Source of the DNA: Flavobacterium erciyesense
GTDB taxonomy: Bacteria; Bacteroidota; Bacteroidia; Flavobacteriales; Flavobacteriaceae
Assembly: GCF_018069925.1 (NCBI RefSeq)
Contig: NZ_JAGPXB010000001.1
Location: forward strand, 1-64,000
Length of the DNA stretch: 64,000 nucleotides
Direction of reading: 5' to 3'
A program made the translations under genes and the position numbers. The notes beneath the pieces are model-generated. The model was not told the DNA's origin. It worked only from the letters and a program-made list of their open reading frames with translations, and did no database searches. Shown in pieces: positions 63,188 through 64,000 of this stretch (position 1 is the stretch's first letter; each line of letters opens with the position of its first letter).

Positions 63188-63946
63188 CTATTCATTTGAA
63201 TGCAAAAGCGTTTTGTATTTTATAGCCAAAATAGCCAGTTCAAAAGCAATTTTATTTTTATCCCGAGTATCCATTAAAACTACAAAAGAGGGTTGTTCAG
63301 CAACGAAGAATTTAAAACCAGAACAAAACTCCGATGGAATTTGTAGTTGATCGGTGTAAAAATTAGGCTCAAACCATTCCGACAAAAGCTTTACTACTTG
63401 CTCCTTTTTCTCTAAGGCAACCAATACTTTTAATCTTTTCGTTCGCCCATTAATTTTATTAATCAAAGGATCGAGCGGCATGGAACCACCAAGTAATCCC
63501 AACAACATAATTGGTTTGAAATCCCCAGCAGTTTGAAGCTTTCGCTCTGCAGCCGTGAACCGTTTAGGTTCTGTGATTTGTGCCCCAATCGAGCGTGCCG
63601 TAATCTTTTGATCCCTTACAATGACTTCGGGTAATACGGTAATTTTTTGTGAAAGTTCAAATTTTACATCGCTTGAAAGTAAATCTTGTGCAGTTATTAT
63701 TTTACGAACAGTCTCATAGTTAAATGCCGAAACAAGTAGTTCATCTCCTGTTTTTGCTAAAACAGAAAAACTTCCAATACTGTTACTTTTAACTTCTTGG
63801 CCCGTTGTCGCATTTCTAATTGTAGCATCGGCGATGGATTGCTCTTGACACACAACTAAACCTCGAATCGAAGTTAGTTTTTGATTTTGCGCCAGCATTA
63901 CCGTAGTGAAAAATCCAAACAAAAGGAGATAGATACTAGTTTTCAC
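63188..63946 (-). CDS. Carboxypeptidase-regulatory-like domain protein, exported
   Basis: 252 residues. Signal peptide to about residue 19 (MLAQN). Residues 25-95 form a CarboxypepD_reg-like beta-sandwich (IRGLVVCQEQSIADATI ... NSIGSFSVLAKTGDELLVS), a domain usually found at the front of TonB-dependent receptors. No receptor plug or barrel follows here; the remainder is mixed helix. Starts with GTG; it overlaps the upstream gene's end by 11 bp. Role unknown. Confidence 0.75.
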   Translation of the reverse strand: MKTSIYLLLFGFFTTVMLAQNQKLTSIRGLVVCQEQSIADATIRNATTGQEVKSNSIGSFSVLAKTGDELLVSAFNYETVRKIITAQDLLSSDVKFELSQKITVLPEVIVRDQKITARSIGAQITEPKRFTAAERKLQTAGDFKPIMLLGLLGGSMPLDPLINKINGRTKRLKVLVALEKKEQVVKLLSEWFEPNFYTDQLQIPSEFCSGFKFFVAEQPSFVVLMDTRDKNKIAFELAILAIKYKTLLHSNE

Positions 63947-64000
63947 TCATTCGAAGTTGGTTATACTTTTCAGCCAATGGCACAATCAAAAACATAACCA
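63936..64000 (-). CDS. 3' end of an unidentified gene
   Basis: An open frame enters from the right edge and stops with TAG at 63936-63938; the visible tail is VMFLIVPLAEKYNQLRMSEN. It overlaps the next gene's GTG start by 11 bp, which is typical of a real operon partner. Too little is visible to name it. Confidence 0.5.
   Translation of the reverse strand, partial: VMFLIVPLAEKYNQLRMSEN

Overview
The window is a chromosomal segment of a Flavobacterium-like bacterium (Bacteroidota, Flavobacteriaceae). Four things point there: AT-rich DNA with Bacteroidota-type promoters (-7 element TAnnTTTG), the gliding/type IX secretion genes gldKLMN and gldBC, a short primary sigma factor without region 1.1, and a division cluster that ends in an oversized FtsZ. 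Almost all of it is core genome. I see no insertion sequence, prophage, integrase, CRISPR array or rRNA operon, and one tRNA gene.

Layout. 1-1.7 kb: 5' end of an ABC-F ATPase, a DUF983 protein and an FAD oxidoreductase. 1.8-10.2 kb, minus strand: topA, a degenerate arginase-fold protein, then the T9SS/gliding genes gldK-gldL-gldM-gldN. 10.7-17.4 kb, plus strand: miaB, a receiver-less sigma-54 activator, lptE, a TPR protein, secG and groES-groEL. 17.5-19.2 kb, minus: DedA protein and the exosortase pair xrtF plus its partner. 19.3-25.9 kb, plus: a GAF protein, a TonB-C protein, rpsO, pnp, rpoD and rpe. The spacers around rpoD are packed with palindromic and tandem repeats. 26-29 kb, minus: YeiH-like transporter, MtfA-like peptidase, tRNA-Arg(TCG), YqeY-like protein. 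29.3-45.1 kb, minus: one continuous division and cell wall cluster, transcribed mraZ-rsmH-ftsL-ftsI-murE-mraY-murD-ftsW-murG-murC-ftsQ-ftsA-ftsZ, without murF or ddl. 45.5-49.9 kb: alpha/beta hydrolase, engB, gldC-gldB, nadE and an orphan LuxR-type response regulator. 49.9-56 kb, minus: dnaG, then an ECF sigma / anti-sigma / outer-membrane fusion protein unit, then a polyprenyl synthase. 56.2-64 kb: a lipoprotein, rlmN, an O-methyltransferase, a PAP2 phosphatase, tatA, an M1 metallopeptidase with a DUF6702 protein, a carboxypeptidase-regulatory-like protein and the 3' tip of another gene.

How the genes fit together. The main themes are envelope building (peptidoglycan precursors, septum, LptE, polyprenyl carrier), protein export (SecG, TatA, T9SS core GldKLMN) and housekeeping information processing (TopA, RpoD, DnaG, S15, PNPase, RlmN, MiaB).

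Most notable observations: a DnaG primase that has lost all four zinc ligands and apparently starts with TTG; an arginase-fold protein without key metal ligands, next to gldK; 10-bp-phased GTGGTA repeats forming a probable MraZ operator; two inverted copies of a palindromic intergenic element flanking rpoD; a sigma-54-like promoter before groESL; and an ECF-linked protein that joins a jelly-roll-like domain to a beta-barrel. No clearly new multi-gene defence or mobile system was seen. The best candidates for undescribed biology are the pseudo-arginase/T9SS link and the ECF-linked fusion protein.
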